This document shows positions 31,560 through 40,936 of a stretch of 64,000 nucleotides of DNA, piece after piece. The DNA is from Carboxydocella thermautotrophica (GTDB lineage: Bacteria; Bacillota; GCA-003054495; Carboxydocellales; Carboxydocellaceae): the NCBI GenBank assembly GCA_003054495.1, contig CP028514.1, positions 2,372,001 through 2,436,000 of the forward strand. Reading direction: 5' to 3'. The translations under genes were made by a program, and so were the position numbers. A model generated the notes under the pieces. That model saw nothing but the letters and a program-made list of their open reading frames with translations, was not told the origin of the DNA and did no database searches. The first letter of the stretch is position 1. The number at the start of each line of letters is the position of its first letter.

Positions 31560-32798
31560 CTAGGCTAAAATCACTCTGGCGAATTTCCTTTTGCCTACCT
31601 GCAAAATCAGGCCATCCTGAACGTTAATGCGCATAAGGGGATCAGTTACTTTTTCTTCATTGACCTTGACTCCCCCCTGGGCAATCAACCGGCGGGCTTC
31701 ACTGTTGGACGCAGCCAGGCCACTCAGTTGTAACAGTTTGGAAAGACCAATGGTGCCACCTTCCAGCTCATTGGCCGGCAGCTGATAGACGGGAATTTCC
31801 TCCGGCAAGTGGCGCTGCTGGAATACCCGGACAAAGTGTTCTTCCGCCTGCCTGGCTGCCTCCGGCCCATGGTACATGCTGACAATTTCCCGGGCCAGCC
31901 GCATTTTCACGTCCCGTGGATGCAATTTTCCCTCTGCCAGGCCTGCTTTGATTTGAGCCAGCTCCTCCAGGGATACCCGGGTTACCAGCTCAAAATAACG
32001 CAGCATCAATTCATCGGGAATAGACATGGTTTTGCCGTACATTTCCTCAGGGGCCTCATTGATACCGATATAGTTGCCCAGGGATTTGCTCATCTTGTTG
32101 ACGCCATCCAAACCTTCCAGAATCGGCATCATAAGAGCGATTTGCGGCTCCTGGCCAAATTCTTTCTGTAAATGGCGGCCCATCAGAAGGTTAAACTTCT
32201 GGTCAGTACCCCCTAATTCCACATCCGCTTCTAACGCCACAGAATCATAACCCTGCATGAGAGGATAGAAAAACTCATGGATGCTGATAGGTGCCCCTTC
32301 TTTGAAGCGCTTGCTGAAATCTTCCCGCTCCAGCATGCGGGCCACAGTATATTTGGCCGCTAATTGAATAACATCTGTAAAGGTAAGGGGAGCCAGCCAC
32401 TGGCTGTTAAATACAACCCTGGTCCTGGCCCGGTCCAGGATTTTAAAAATCTGCTCTTGATAGGTACGGGCATTGGCCTGCACCTCTTCTTCAGTCAGCT
32501 GTTTCCTGGTTTCCGATTTGCCAGTAGGGTCACCAATGCGGCCGGTAAAGTCCCCGATAATTATAATCACTTCATGCCCCAGGTCCTGAAAGGTTCGGAG
32601 CTTATTGAGCACTACCGTATGTCCCAGATGGATATCCGGTGCCGTGGGATCCAGGCCCAGTTTTACCCGCAGGGGTTTACCGGTAGCAATAGCTTTTTTT
32701 AACTTCTCTACCAGTTCGTTTTCCGGTACAATTTCCGCTACGCCACGGCGGATTTCCGCCAGCTGGCGTTCTAAATCTGCCAACACTTCCCTCACCAT
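31560..32798 (-). CDS. tyrS: Tyrosyl-tRNA synthetase
   Basis: A 412-residue class I synthetase charging tRNA-Tyr. [23 protein letters not shown] holds the HIGH motif (near residue 57), and [12 protein letters not shown] the KMSKS loop (near residue 230). An S4 RNA-binding domain closes the protein ([25 protein letters not shown]). The [13 protein letters not shown] wording places it with the TyrZ-like branch, distinct from the Bacillus TyrS branch. The start is ATG 32798 with a weak GCGGG. No T-box leader was found, unlike valS. Confidence 0.97.
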   Translation of the reverse strand: MVREVLADLERQLAEIRRGVAEIVPENELVEKLKKAIATGKPLRVKLGLDPTAPDIHLGHTVVLNKLRTFQDLGHEVIIIIGDFTGRIGDPTGKSETRKQLTEEEVQANARTYQEQIFKILDRARTRVVFNSQWLAPLTFTDVIQLAAKYTVARMLEREDFSKRFKEGAPISIHEFFYPLMQGYDSVALEADVELGGTDQKFNLLMGRHLQKEFGQEPQIALMMPILEGLDGVNKMSKSLGNYIGINEAPEEMYGKTMSIPDELMLRYFELVTRVSLEELAQIKAGLAEGKLHPRDVKMRLAREIVSMYHGPEAARQAEEHFVRVFQQRHLPEEIPVYQLPANELEGGTIGLSKLLQLSGLAASNSEARRLIAQGGVKVNEEKVTDPLMRINVQDGLILQVGKRKFARVILA

Positions 32799-32876
32799 CC
32801 CGCAAGCATTTATATTTATGTATTATAACAAAGGAAATCCTGGTTGGCAAATACCATACCCATGACGGAACGGATA

Positions 32877-32885
32877 TGGTATAAT
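32877..32885 (+). promoter_or_regulatory. Extended -10 promoter of the PBP gene
   Basis: TGGTATAAT (TGN-TATAAT) with no clear -35. The expected start near 32892 excludes upstream ATG choices and supports the GTG at 32928. Confidence 0.6.
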
Positions 32886-32927
32886 ACCACTATGTCGGAT
32901 TATTTTTTACAAAGGAGAGGAGAAGCT

Positions 32928-35318
32928 GTGGGCAAAAAACTTTTGCTCTTGTTCGCCCTGCTCGGCCTGGGAGTTTCTCTGGGCTTGGGCATTTATGCCG
33001 CTCTGGTTATTGCCGATGCTCCTGCCTGGGACCCCAGTAAATTGGCTGTCAGTGAAACCTCGATCATTTATGACAGCAAGGGTAATATTATCGCGAAAGT
33101 ACATGGTAGCGAAAACCGGACAGTGGTATCCATAAAAGACATCCCACCCCATGTTATCAATGCCTTCCTGGCCGTGGAGGATGCCAACTTTTACGAACAT
33201 TCCGGTATTGATTATAAGGCAGTGGTGCGGGCAGTGATTGCCAATATAACTGATGGTTTTGGCTCCCAGGGTTTTTCCACTATAACCCAGCAGTTAGTCA
33301 AACAGTCTTTTCTTTCTCCGGAAAAAACCATCAAGCGCAAATTGCAGGAAATTTATCTGGCTCGTCAGGTAGAAAAATACTATACCAAAGATCAAATTCT
33401 GGAAATGTATCTTAACCGCATTTTCTTTGGCCACAATGCCTATGGAATACAGGCTGCGGCCCAGACCTATTTTGGCAAGGATGTCAAGGACCTGACTATC
33501 GCTGAAGCAGCCATGCTGGCCGGGATTCCCCAGGCTCCCAGCCGTTTAAGCCCGTTCCGCAATCCGGAACTGGCCAAAAAACGCCGGGCCCATGTGCTGG
33601 AGAACATGGTCCGCTTCGGCTTCATCACCCAGAAACAGGCTGAACAGGCCAATGCTGATAACTTTGAATCTTTGAATCGGGATGGACGGAATCAGGGAAG
33701 CAATGCTACCTACCAGCACCAGTATTATGTAGAATATGTCCTCGACCAGCTGGAGGATATTTTTGGACCGGAAAAGGTCTTTGCTGGCGGTTTGCAGGTT
33801 TACACCGCCCTTGACCCGGAAATCCAGACGGAAGCGGAAAAAGTGATGAATGATCCCAAAAACTTCCCAAAAGGAAAAGCCAATGAGCAGGGAATAATTC
33901 AGCCCCAGGGCGCAGTGGTAATTCTGGAACCTGGCACCGGCCAAATCAAGGCCCTGGTGGGTGGGCGCGGCCAAACTGAAGGCCGGCGCGTCCTTAACCG
34001 GGCCACCCAGTCCCACCGGCAACCGGGTTCAGCCTTTAAACCTATTATTGCTTATGGCCCGGCTCTGGAAGCAGGAATGAGCCCGGCCACAGTGGTGGAT
34101 GATGCCCCTGTCTCCTATGGAAAATACAGCCCCAAAAACTATGATGGCTCCTATGGAGGCCTGACTAGCTTACGCTCCGCTCTGACCCGGTCTGTTAACG
34201 TGGTAGCGGTCAAGTTACTGGATGAAGTAGGTATCAAGAAAGCGATGAAAATCGCCCGCAACCTGGGTATTTCTACCGAATCCCTGGACCCGGTGGCTGA
34301 TAACGGCCTCAGCATCGCTTTAGGCGGTCTTTCCCGGGGTGTCACCCCTCTGGAAATGGCTGGCGCCTATGCCGCTTTTGCCAACAAAGGTATCTATGTT
34401 GAACCAACTGCCATTCTTAAAGTCACTGACAAAACCGGTAAGGTTATCTGGGAAAGTGCCCCCTTAAAGCGCAAAGCCCTGAAATCTTCGACTGCTTTCA
34501 TGCTCACTGACATGTTACAATCAGTGGTTAAATATGGTACTGGTACCAGGGCGCAATTGCCCGGCTGGCCCGTTGCCGGTAAAACCGGCACTACCAATGA
34601 TGCCAAGGATATCTGGTTTGCTGGTTATACTCCCAAACTGGTAGGCGTGGTGTGGATTGGCTATGACCAGCCCAAACCCATGCCCCGGGAATTTGGCGGT
34701 CGTTATCCCGCTTTGATCTGGAAGAAAATCATGATCAAAGCCCATGAAGGCCTGGAACCGGTCAATTTCGAAAAACCTGACAGCGTGGTTCAGGCTACCG
34801 TCTGCAAAATTTCCGGCAAAAAGCCTTCGGAAATCTGTCCCAAAGAGGATCTGGTAACAGAGTATTTCGCTGAAGGAACTGTCCCGGAGGAAATCTGCGA
34901 CTTGCATATCGAGGTTAAGGTCTCAGCGGCCAGCAATCTCCTGCCTAGCCCTTACTGTCCCGACGTCGTCACCAAAGTTTTTATCAAACGCAGTGCCAGC
35001 AAGGTGCCTATGCCCAATATGGCTCCTACAGAAGTATGTACTCTGCATAACCCTGGAAATAGTGAAACAGTTGCCATCTGTACCGACCCCAGCCATAATG
35101 GCAGGGAAGTGCTGGCCAATGTGCCCGGTCCAGGAGAAAGCGGCGGCTGCCCACCGGAACTGGTAGTGAAGAAAACCTATGTTAAAGGACAGGCGCCCAA
35201 AGAGAAATGCCAGATTCCAGAACATCAGGTAACGGTAAGCCAGCCTGCTCCTCCAGATAATACTACCAGTCCAGAACCCCCTACTTCACCGGAAGTTCCG
35301 GCTCCCACTCCGCAATAG
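32928..35318 (+). CDS. Class A penicillin-binding protein (transglycosylase/transpeptidase)
   Basis: A 796-residue bifunctional peptidoglycan synthase. After a short cytoplasmic start and one membrane helix (LLLLFALLGLGVSLGLGIYAALVIA) come the glycosyltransferase motifs (FLAVEDANFYEHSGID; SQGFSTITQQLVKQ; KRKLQEIYLARQVE). The transpeptidase has SxxK in PGSAFKP, SVN in TRSVNVVAVK and KTG in VAGKTGTTND. A long tail of about 190 residues carries regularly spaced Cys pairs (VCKISGKKPSEIC; EEICDLH; YCPDVV; EVCTLH; KCQIPEH) and a Pro-rich end, which could form disulfide- or metal-stabilised repeats outside the membrane. GTG 32928 is chosen for AAAGGAGAGG and the promoter position. Confidence 0.95.
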   Translation: MGKKLLLLFALLGLGVSLGLGIYAALVIADAPAWDPSKLAVSETSIIYDSKGNIIAKVHGSENRTVVSIKDIPPHVINAFLAVEDANFYEHSGIDYKAVVRAVIANITDGFGSQGFSTITQQLVKQSFLSPEKTIKRKLQEIYLARQVEKYYTKDQILEMYLNRIFFGHNAYGIQAAAQTYFGKDVKDLTIAEAAMLAGIPQAPSRLSPFRNPELAKKRRAHVLENMVRFGFITQKQAEQANADNFESLNRDGRNQGSNATYQHQYYVEYVLDQLEDIFGPEKVFAGGLQVYTALDPEIQTEAEKVMNDPKNFPKGKANEQGIIQPQGAVVILEPGTGQIKALVGGRGQTEGRRVLNRATQSHRQPGSAFKPIIAYGPALEAGMSPATVVDDAPVSYGKYSPKNYDGSYGGLTSLRSALTRSVNVVAVKLLDEVGIKKAMKIARNLGISTESLDPVADNGLSIALGGLSRGVTPLEMAGAYAAFANKGIYVEPTAILKVTDKTGKVIWESAPLKRKALKSSTAFMLTDMLQSVVKYGTGTRAQLPGWPVAGKTGTTNDAKDIWFAGYTPKLVGVVWIGYDQPKPMPREFGGRYPALIWKKIMIKAHEGLEPVNFEKPDSVVQATVCKISGKKPSEICPKEDLVTEYFAEGTVPEEICDLHIEVKVSAASNLLPSPYCPDVVTKVFIKRSASKVPMPNMAPTEVCTLHNPGNSETVAICTDPSHNGREVLANVPGPGESGGCPPELVVKKTYVKGQAPKEKCQIPEHQVTVSQPAPPDNTTSPEPPTSPEVPAPTPQ

Positions 35319-35323
35319 AGAAA

Positions 35324-35357
35324 CACCCCAAACCCCGAAACGGGGCTGGGGTTTTTC
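35324..35357 (+). terminator. Terminator between the PBP and chemoreceptor genes
   Basis: CCCC-aa-ACCCCG-AAA-CGGGG-c-TGGGG followed by TTTTTCTAT; convergent genes on both sides, so probably bidirectional. Confidence 0.85.
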
Positions 35358-37291
35358 TATTCTGTTTTAAACTGGCTGATCTGCTGTTTCAGTTCTTCTG
35401 CCACCTGCAGTAATTCTTCGGCCGAAGCAGCTACCAGCTGGGTAGCTGCCCGCATCTGCTCCATCTCCCGATCCAGTTCTATACTATGACCGCTGCTCTC
35501 TCCTGCCAGACGGGCGATTTCTTCCATCGCCTGTCGGCTTTGGTCACCAATCTGGACAATTTCCCGGCTGGCCAGTTCATTGCGCTGGGCAATGTTCGTC
35601 ATGTTCTGCATCGCCCCAACTACTTCATTGGTACTGGCGGTAACCTCTTCAATGATAGCGGAAATACTGCTAATCTGTTCAGCCACTTCTTCTACCGCCT
35701 GGTCGATGGCGGTCAAAACCTGTCCGGCTCCTTCTGCCAGCTCTACCCCTTTACTAACCTGAGACAAGCCATTTTCCATCGCTGCAATGGCTTCATTTAC
35801 ACCAGCCTGAATCCGGGAAACCAGCTGATTGATTTCCTTGGTTGCTCTGGAAGACCTTTCGGCCAGTTTCCGGACCTCATCGGCCACAACCGCAAAGCCT
35901 TTGCCCTGTTCCCCGGCCCGGGCCGCTTCAATAGCCGCATTCAATGCCAGCAAGTTTGTCTGTTCAGCTATATCGTCAATCATCTGCACAATAGTACTGA
36001 TTTGTTCCGATTGTTCCCCCAGGGAATGGATGGTGCGTGCCGTAGCCGTTACTGCCTCCTGAATCGCCTCCATTCCAGTAATGGTGGTTTGTACTGCCCT
36101 GGCTCCCTCCTGGGCCGCCTCCCTGGCCTTTATACTTTCCGCATTGACTTTTTCTGCCGCTCGCGCAGCCTTTTCCATGCCTTCTGCCACATTGCGCAAA
36201 AGCAGTCCATCAGCCTCCACCTGGCGTAACTGATTCTGAGAGCCAGCAGAAACTTCCTGCACTGTTTGCGCCAGCTGAACCAGTAATTGCAAACTGGCGG
36301 TGGTTTGCTGTTGTTGCTGCTGAATCGCCTGTTTTAGTTTTTCTGTCCGTTCTTTCACTTTTGCAATTGATTGGGAGTTATCTTCAACAACATTGACCAG
36401 TAATTGGCTCTGCTGATTTACCTGTTCTCCGCCGGCATATATCTGTCTCAACATTTCCTGCAACTGGGCCAGCATGCTATTAATATAACCCGCAAGAATC
36501 CCAAGCTCATCCTGGCGCTCAATTTTAAGGCGCCGGGTTAAATCCCCCCGCCCCTGGGCCAGCTCAGCTACTGCTGCCAGAATAGCATCCAGAGGCCGTT
36601 TCAGAATCAAATTGGTAGTCACCCAGACCGCACATAAGATGAGGGCAATCATCAGCAACATCAGCAGAGTTACATTATTGCGGACCGCAGCAATTTTCTC
36701 CTCTGCCCGGGCCACCGAGACCCCGACCCGAAAAGCTCCCCATTTCTGGCCATCTACATAAATGGGATAACTGAAATCCCAGATCACTTCCCCTGTATCC
36801 CGGTGATAAACTTGTTTCAGGGCTTTTTCGGTCTGAGCTGCCGCCAGGCCTACCGGGTCATTGAAAATCCTTTTGGCCCGCTGCTGATATTTGCTGTTAT
36901 GGGTCGGAGCATAACCCCGGTCATCCACAGCCAGGGCATAGACTATATCTTCATCAGTCAAAAAGGCATCAAAAACCTTTTGCCAGTGTTGTTCGGCATA
37001 GTCATCATAGACGGTATGGAATTTCTTGACCCCGTTTTCTTCCGCAAACTGCCGGTACTGGCGCTGAAAAAGTTGTTCCCGCTGGATAATACCTGTTTGC
37101 AAATCCGAACTGATAATGCTTTCAATGGTCCGGGCACCGGCCAGAGCCAGCCCCATCCCCTTCTCAGTCAGATTCGCTTCTACCCTTGTTCGCTCCGAGT
37201 AAACGCGATAGACACCATAACTGGCTGTCAGTACCGCTAACACCAGAAACAAGGATAAAATCAACTTGAATCTGAGACCGCGCTGTACCAC
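35357..37291 (-). CDS. Methyl-accepting chemotaxis protein
   Basis: A 644-residue chemoreceptor. A membrane helix near the N-terminus ([24 protein letters not shown]) is followed by a Cache-like sensor of about 160 residues outside the cell, a second helix ([25 protein letters not shown]), a HAMP domain ([32 protein letters not shown]) and a long signalling coiled coil. The hairpin tip sequence [38 protein letters not shown] that contacts CheA/CheW is intact. The ligand is unknown. GTG 37291 has GGGG 7 bases upstream; GTG 37309 is an alternative. No che genes are nearby. Confidence 0.95.
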   Translation of the reverse strand: MVQRGLRFKLILSLFLVLAVLTASYGVYRVYSERTRVEANLTEKGMGLALAGARTIESIISSDLQTGIIQREQLFQRQYRQFAEENGVKKFHTVYDDYAEQHWQKVFDAFLTDEDIVYALAVDDRGYAPTHNSKYQQRAKRIFNDPVGLAAAQTEKALKQVYHRDTGEVIWDFSYPIYVDGQKWGAFRVGVSVARAEEKIAAVRNNVTLLMLLMIALILCAVWVTTNLILKRPLDAILAAVAELAQGRGDLTRRLKIERQDELGILAGYINSMLAQLQEMLRQIYAGGEQVNQQSQLLVNVVEDNSQSIAKVKERTEKLKQAIQQQQQQTTASLQLLVQLAQTVQEVSAGSQNQLRQVEADGLLLRNVAEGMEKAARAAEKVNAESIKAREAAQEGARAVQTTITGMEAIQEAVTATARTIHSLGEQSEQISTIVQMIDDIAEQTNLLALNAAIEAARAGEQGKGFAVVADEVRKLAERSSRATKEINQLVSRIQAGVNEAIAAMENGLSQVSKGVELAEGAGQVLTAIDQAVEEVAEQISSISAIIEEVTASTNEVVGAMQNMTNIAQRNELASREIVQIGDQSRQAMEEIARLAGESSGHSIELDREMEQMRAATQLVAASAEELLQVAEELKQQISQFKTE

Positions 37292-37383
37292 TATACCACC
37301 CCTTCTCACCTTCTCTGTTTTATAACAGTTTTCGACATGAATTTATAAAATCCTATCAGAGGTTTTTAAAATAACAAAAAATA

Positions 37384-37410
37384 AAGGGCAGCAGTAAAAA
37401 CTGCGCCCTT
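37384..37410 (-). terminator. Terminator of the DUF2148 gene
   Basis: AAGGGC-GCAGTTTTTACTG-CT-GCCCTT followed on the minus strand by TATTTTTTG. Confidence 0.82.
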
Positions 37411-37945
37411 AACGGTCAAAAAAGGGATTTTTGCTGCTGACTGAAAGGGGTATACCGTAGATGATTTTGACATCCTCTCCCAGCAGTTTTAGATTAACTG
37501 CCGCTTTTCCTACGGAAAACCAAACCCGGTGGTCAACATGATGTAAACCGGCAACCTGCGCTGCAGAAGCAATGGCTATGCTCAAATCGGTGATATTAAA
37601 GGCACAGATGCCATCAGCAGCTGCATTGGCCTGGCAATTAGCAAAACCACAATAGCCACAGGGGGTCAAGCCCAAACGTTCTGAGCGGCTACCCACCAGA
37701 AACACCGCTGCCGTCCGGTCCAGGTTACCGGCATCGCGGGCAAAAAAGGCAGCCGGGCTTCCTGTTTCTTCAGCAATGCGCCGCATTTCGCTCTGTAAAC
37801 GCTGCAGATCTTCTCCGGGAAAAACCGCCGCAGTCACCAGGGTATCCCGCCCCCGGCCTTTGGGGGCCGTACGAGCGGCAATGGCCATCAGCCGCAAAAC
37901 TTCCAGAATTCCTTCCTGTTCCAGTATTTTACCTTCAACTACCAT
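37409..37945 (-). CDS. DUF2148 ferredoxin-like protein
   Basis: A 178-residue protein of the DUF2148 family. The Cys-rich centre PCGYCGFANCQANAAADGICAFN carries five Cys and likely binds an iron-sulfur cluster; the N-terminal half (MAIAARTAPKGRGRDTLVTAAVFPGEDLQRL) is typical of the family, which is common in anaerobes but of unknown function. The C-terminal WFSVGKAAVNLKLLGEDVKIIYGIPLSVSSKNPFFDR is well conserved too. ATG 37945 has GGAGGAAG upstream and lies 2 bases after the acetyltransferase stop, so these belong to one operon starting with the Lon-like protease. Confidence 0.88.
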   Translation of the reverse strand: MVVEGKILEQEGILEVLRLMAIAARTAPKGRGRDTLVTAAVFPGEDLQRLQSEMRRIAEETGSPAAFFARDAGNLDRTAAVFLVGSRSERLGLTPCGYCGFANCQANAAADGICAFNITDLSIAIASAAQVAGLHHVDHRVWFSVGKAAVNLKLLGEDVKIIYGIPLSVSSKNPFFDR

Positions 37946-37947
37946 GT

Positions 37948-38415
37948 TTATCTTCCTCCTTCATTCAGTTCTATAATGACTGCATATTCATCACAATTGG
38001 GAAATTTAGGGCAGTTAATGCATTCCTTCCAGACTTTATGGGGTAATGTCTCCATAGGTACTTCCCGGAAGCCGCAAGCCAGGAAAAAATCCAGCTGATA
38101 GGTTAAAGCGAAAACCCGGGGTAAGCCCAGTTCCCTTGCCTCTTCCACCAGGGCCTCTACCAGTTTTCTGCCCAGCCCCTTTCCTCGCCAGTCGGATGCC
38201 AGGGCCAGAGCCCGGATTTCAGCCAGGTCCTCCCAGATGACGTGCAGGGCCCCGGTTCCCACTACCTGGCCCTCGATTTCAATTACGGTAAATTCCCGGA
38301 TGGTTTCATAGAGCATGCTGCGGGAGCGGGCCAGCATAAGGCCCTGGGCGGCACATTCATTAATCAGCTGGTGCATGCTTTCCACATCCGCCATCCTGGC
38401 TTTTCGAATCAGCAT
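37948..38415 (-). CDS. GNAT acetyltransferase, short ArgA-like
   Basis: A 155-residue single-domain GNAT protein. The acetyl-CoA loop is seen in ALASDWRGKGLGRKLVEALVEEARELG, and the start MLIRKARMADVESMHQLINECAAQGLMLARS matches short N-acetylglutamate synthases of clostridia that lack the kinase-like domain. A Cys-rich CINCPKFPNCDEYAV segment near the C-terminus is also seen in that group. It may make N-acetylglutamate for arginine biosynthesis, but no arg genes are nearby. The ATG overlaps the stop of the Lon-like gene (TAATG). Confidence 0.82.
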   Translation of the reverse strand: MLIRKARMADVESMHQLINECAAQGLMLARSRSMLYETIREFTVIEIEGQVVGTGALHVIWEDLAEIRALALASDWRGKGLGRKLVEALVEEARELGLPRVFALTYQLDFFLACGFREVPMETLPHKVWKECINCPKFPNCDEYAVIIELNEGGR

Positions 38416-40787
38416 TAGTTATCACCCATTTCACTGATAATATTATAGTATTTCTGGAGCTGAGCCTCTACCCGTTGATGAATTTCCGCTGCCGGGAGCC
38501 CGGTTAATAACTCCAGCCCCTGGTCGATGGTGCTGATGGCATAAAGATGAAAGCGCCCGGCCGCAACGGCTTCCACCACCTCTTCATTGAGCATCAGATT
38601 GGGTACATTCTGTACAGGCATAATAACCCCCTGGGTTCCAGTCAGTCCACGGGCTTTGCAGGTATAATAAAAGCCTTCAATTTTTTCATTAATGCCACCA
38701 ATGGGCTGAATTTCCCCTTTTTGATTTACAGAACCCGTTACCGCCAGGTCCTGTCTGAGGGGAACGTTGGCCAGACTGGAAAGCAGGGCATAGAGTTCAG
38801 CAGCAGAGGCGCTGTCACCATCCACCCCATCATAGTTCTGTTCAAAACAGAGACTGGCCGAGAGACAAAGGGGGACCCGGTGGGCATAGCGGGCTCCCAA
38901 ATAGCCAGCCAAAATCATGACCCCCTTGTCATGGATACGACCGGACAGGCGCACTTCCCGCTCGATATTGATAATCCCCTCTTCCCCCAGATAGGTATTG
39001 GCAGTGATACGAGAGGGCTTACCAAAAGAATAGTCCCCGGTATCCAGCACTGCCAGTCCATTGATTTGTCCCACCTTGCTGCCACTTGTATCTAACAGAA
39101 TTACACCCTGAGCCAGCAGTTCACCCAGCTTCTCTTCATAGAGGTTGGAACGGTAGACTTTTTCCTTGATCGCGGTTTCAACATGTTCAGCCTCCACCCT
39201 TTCCGCTCCGGCCAGGGTGGCCCAGGCTTCCGCTTCAAAAATAATTTCGACGATTTCATTAAAACGGGCTGAAAGTTTATCCTGATGTTCGGCCAGACGG
39301 GAGCTGTATTCGATAATCCGCGCCACTCCCGAGGCCGCAAAAGGCTTGAGATCGTTTTTCTGACACTGGGCAGCGATGAATCCAGCCATAGCTCGTTCGT
39401 TCTCCTCACTTCTGACCAGTTCATCATCAAATTCCGCCCTGATTTTGAACAATTTGGGAAAATCCTCATCATACTCATGCAGCAGCTGATAATATTCCAG
39501 GCTACCGGTCAGTACCACTTTAACCTGAACCGGAATCGGTTCTGGTTGCAAAGTGGTAATTACCGCCACCCCCTGGTGGTCGGTAGGATTTTCGATGCGA
39601 ATTTCGCCATTGCGTAAAACCCTTTTTAATGCCTCCCAGGCCGCTGGATTGGCCAGTACGTCCTTGACCTGCAAAATCAGATAGCCGCCATTGGCCCGAT
39701 GCAGGGCCCCGGCTTTGATTTTGGTATGGTCGGTGGACAAAACCCCCAGTTCATTTTGATATTCAATCCTGCCAATCAAATTGGTAAAAGTAGGGTTGGG
39801 TTCATAAACTACCGGTGCCCCTTTAACTTCGCTGCTATCCACCAGCAGGTTGACTTTATATTTTTCATAGGGGTCTTCTCCTTTTTTGGCCCCCAGGAGA
39901 AAAGCCAGCTGTTCTCCCACTTCGTCCTTTTCCGGTTCCTTAAAGCTCTCCAGATTATTGATAATATCTTCCTGAATTCCCTTGATGTATTCCACTACCT
40001 GATGATACTGGCGGTATTTGTCCTTTAAATCAGCCAGCAAATGGCCGATAGCCAGCAAAGCCATCTGGCCCTCCAGCTGCTTTTCCTTTTGCTGATACTT
40101 CTTCTCCAGTTTTTTTAATTTGCTGACCATTTCCACCAGCTTTTCCTGCAGATACGAGGAATCCTTTTCCAGATCCCGTCGCGTTCCTGGATCCAGCTTG
40201 TTGTATTCCTCCTCGGTCAGGGGTTCCCCGTTCAGCAGGGGTACGGAAACAAACCCTTCACTGGTGCGATGGAGGGAAAATCCTTTCTGGTTGGCCATTT
40301 TCTCCAGTTGCTGATAAAGCAATTCGCTTTCCTGTTCAAATTGCTGCCAGAGCAGGGTTTTCTTTTTCTGGCTGTTTTCACTGTCAAAGGCTTTGGGTAC
40401 TTCTTTTTTCAGACTGTTTACCATGTCTTCCATATCCCTGACAAACTGCTTGCCCAGTCCGGCCGGTAGAGAAATAGCCCGGGGCTGACTGGGTTTCTTG
40501 AAATTATAGACATAGCACCAGTCCTGGGGACGGGGTTCCTGGGCTGCCTGGCCTTCAATTACCTTACGGGTATAAGTGAGTTTTCCCGTCCCTGTTTCTC
40601 CAGCCACGAAAATATTGTAACCAGGACGCCGGATTTTCAAGCCGAATTCCAGGGCTTGCTTGGCCCGCTGCTGTCCGAGCACTTCTCCTACCGGCTCTAC
40701 CTCTGTCGTATCCCGAAAAGGTAACTTGCTGGCATCGCAAGGACGCCATAACTGGCGGGGCGTTAGTTTCAAAGACTCCTGGTTCAT
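38415..40787 (-). CDS. LonB-type ATP-dependent protease
   Basis: A 790-residue AAA+ protease of the Lon-related branch that lacks the LAN substrate domain of classical Lon. Walker A is VAGETGTGKLTYTRK near residue 60; a long coiled-coil insertion with many Lys/Gln/Glu (about 150-260) precedes the second ATPase part, EYQNELGVLSTDHTKIKAGALHRANGGYLIL. The serine-lysine dyad is Ser659 in DGDSASAAEL and Lys702 in GINEKIEGF. It would be a cytoplasmic or membrane-associated quality-control protease. ATG 40787 has GAGGGGAGAG upstream. It starts a three-gene operon with the acetyltransferase and DUF2148 genes. Confidence 0.95.
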   Translation of the reverse strand: MNQESLKLTPRQLWRPCDASKLPFRDTTEVEPVGEVLGQQRAKQALEFGLKIRRPGYNIFVAGETGTGKLTYTRKVIEGQAAQEPRPQDWCYVYNFKKPSQPRAISLPAGLGKQFVRDMEDMVNSLKKEVPKAFDSENSQKKKTLLWQQFEQESELLYQQLEKMANQKGFSLHRTSEGFVSVPLLNGEPLTEEEYNKLDPGTRRDLEKDSSYLQEKLVEMVSKLKKLEKKYQQKEKQLEGQMALLAIGHLLADLKDKYRQYHQVVEYIKGIQEDIINNLESFKEPEKDEVGEQLAFLLGAKKGEDPYEKYKVNLLVDSSEVKGAPVVYEPNPTFTNLIGRIEYQNELGVLSTDHTKIKAGALHRANGGYLILQVKDVLANPAAWEALKRVLRNGEIRIENPTDHQGVAVITTLQPEPIPVQVKVVLTGSLEYYQLLHEYDEDFPKLFKIRAEFDDELVRSEENERAMAGFIAAQCQKNDLKPFAASGVARIIEYSSRLAEHQDKLSARFNEIVEIIFEAEAWATLAGAERVEAEHVETAIKEKVYRSNLYEEKLGELLAQGVILLDTSGSKVGQINGLAVLDTGDYSFGKPSRITANTYLGEEGIINIEREVRLSGRIHDKGVMILAGYLGARYAHRVPLCLSASLCFEQNYDGVDGDSASAAELYALLSSLANVPLRQDLAVTGSVNQKGEIQPIGGINEKIEGFYYTCKARGLTGTQGVIMPVQNVPNLMLNEEVVEAVAAGRFHLYAISTIDQGLELLTGLPAAEIHQRVEAQLQKYYNIISEMGDN

Positions 40788-40936
40788 GCTCTCCCCTCGC
40801 TTTTTCTTTTATTTACAAAACCCGGGCTTTTTGCCGGAATGTCTTCCTTGTATTGTATAAATCTGGTACAATATAGCTATGGAACAGAAATATAGACATA
40901 AACGTGCATCCGTTTTGACCACATCGTGAACAGGGG

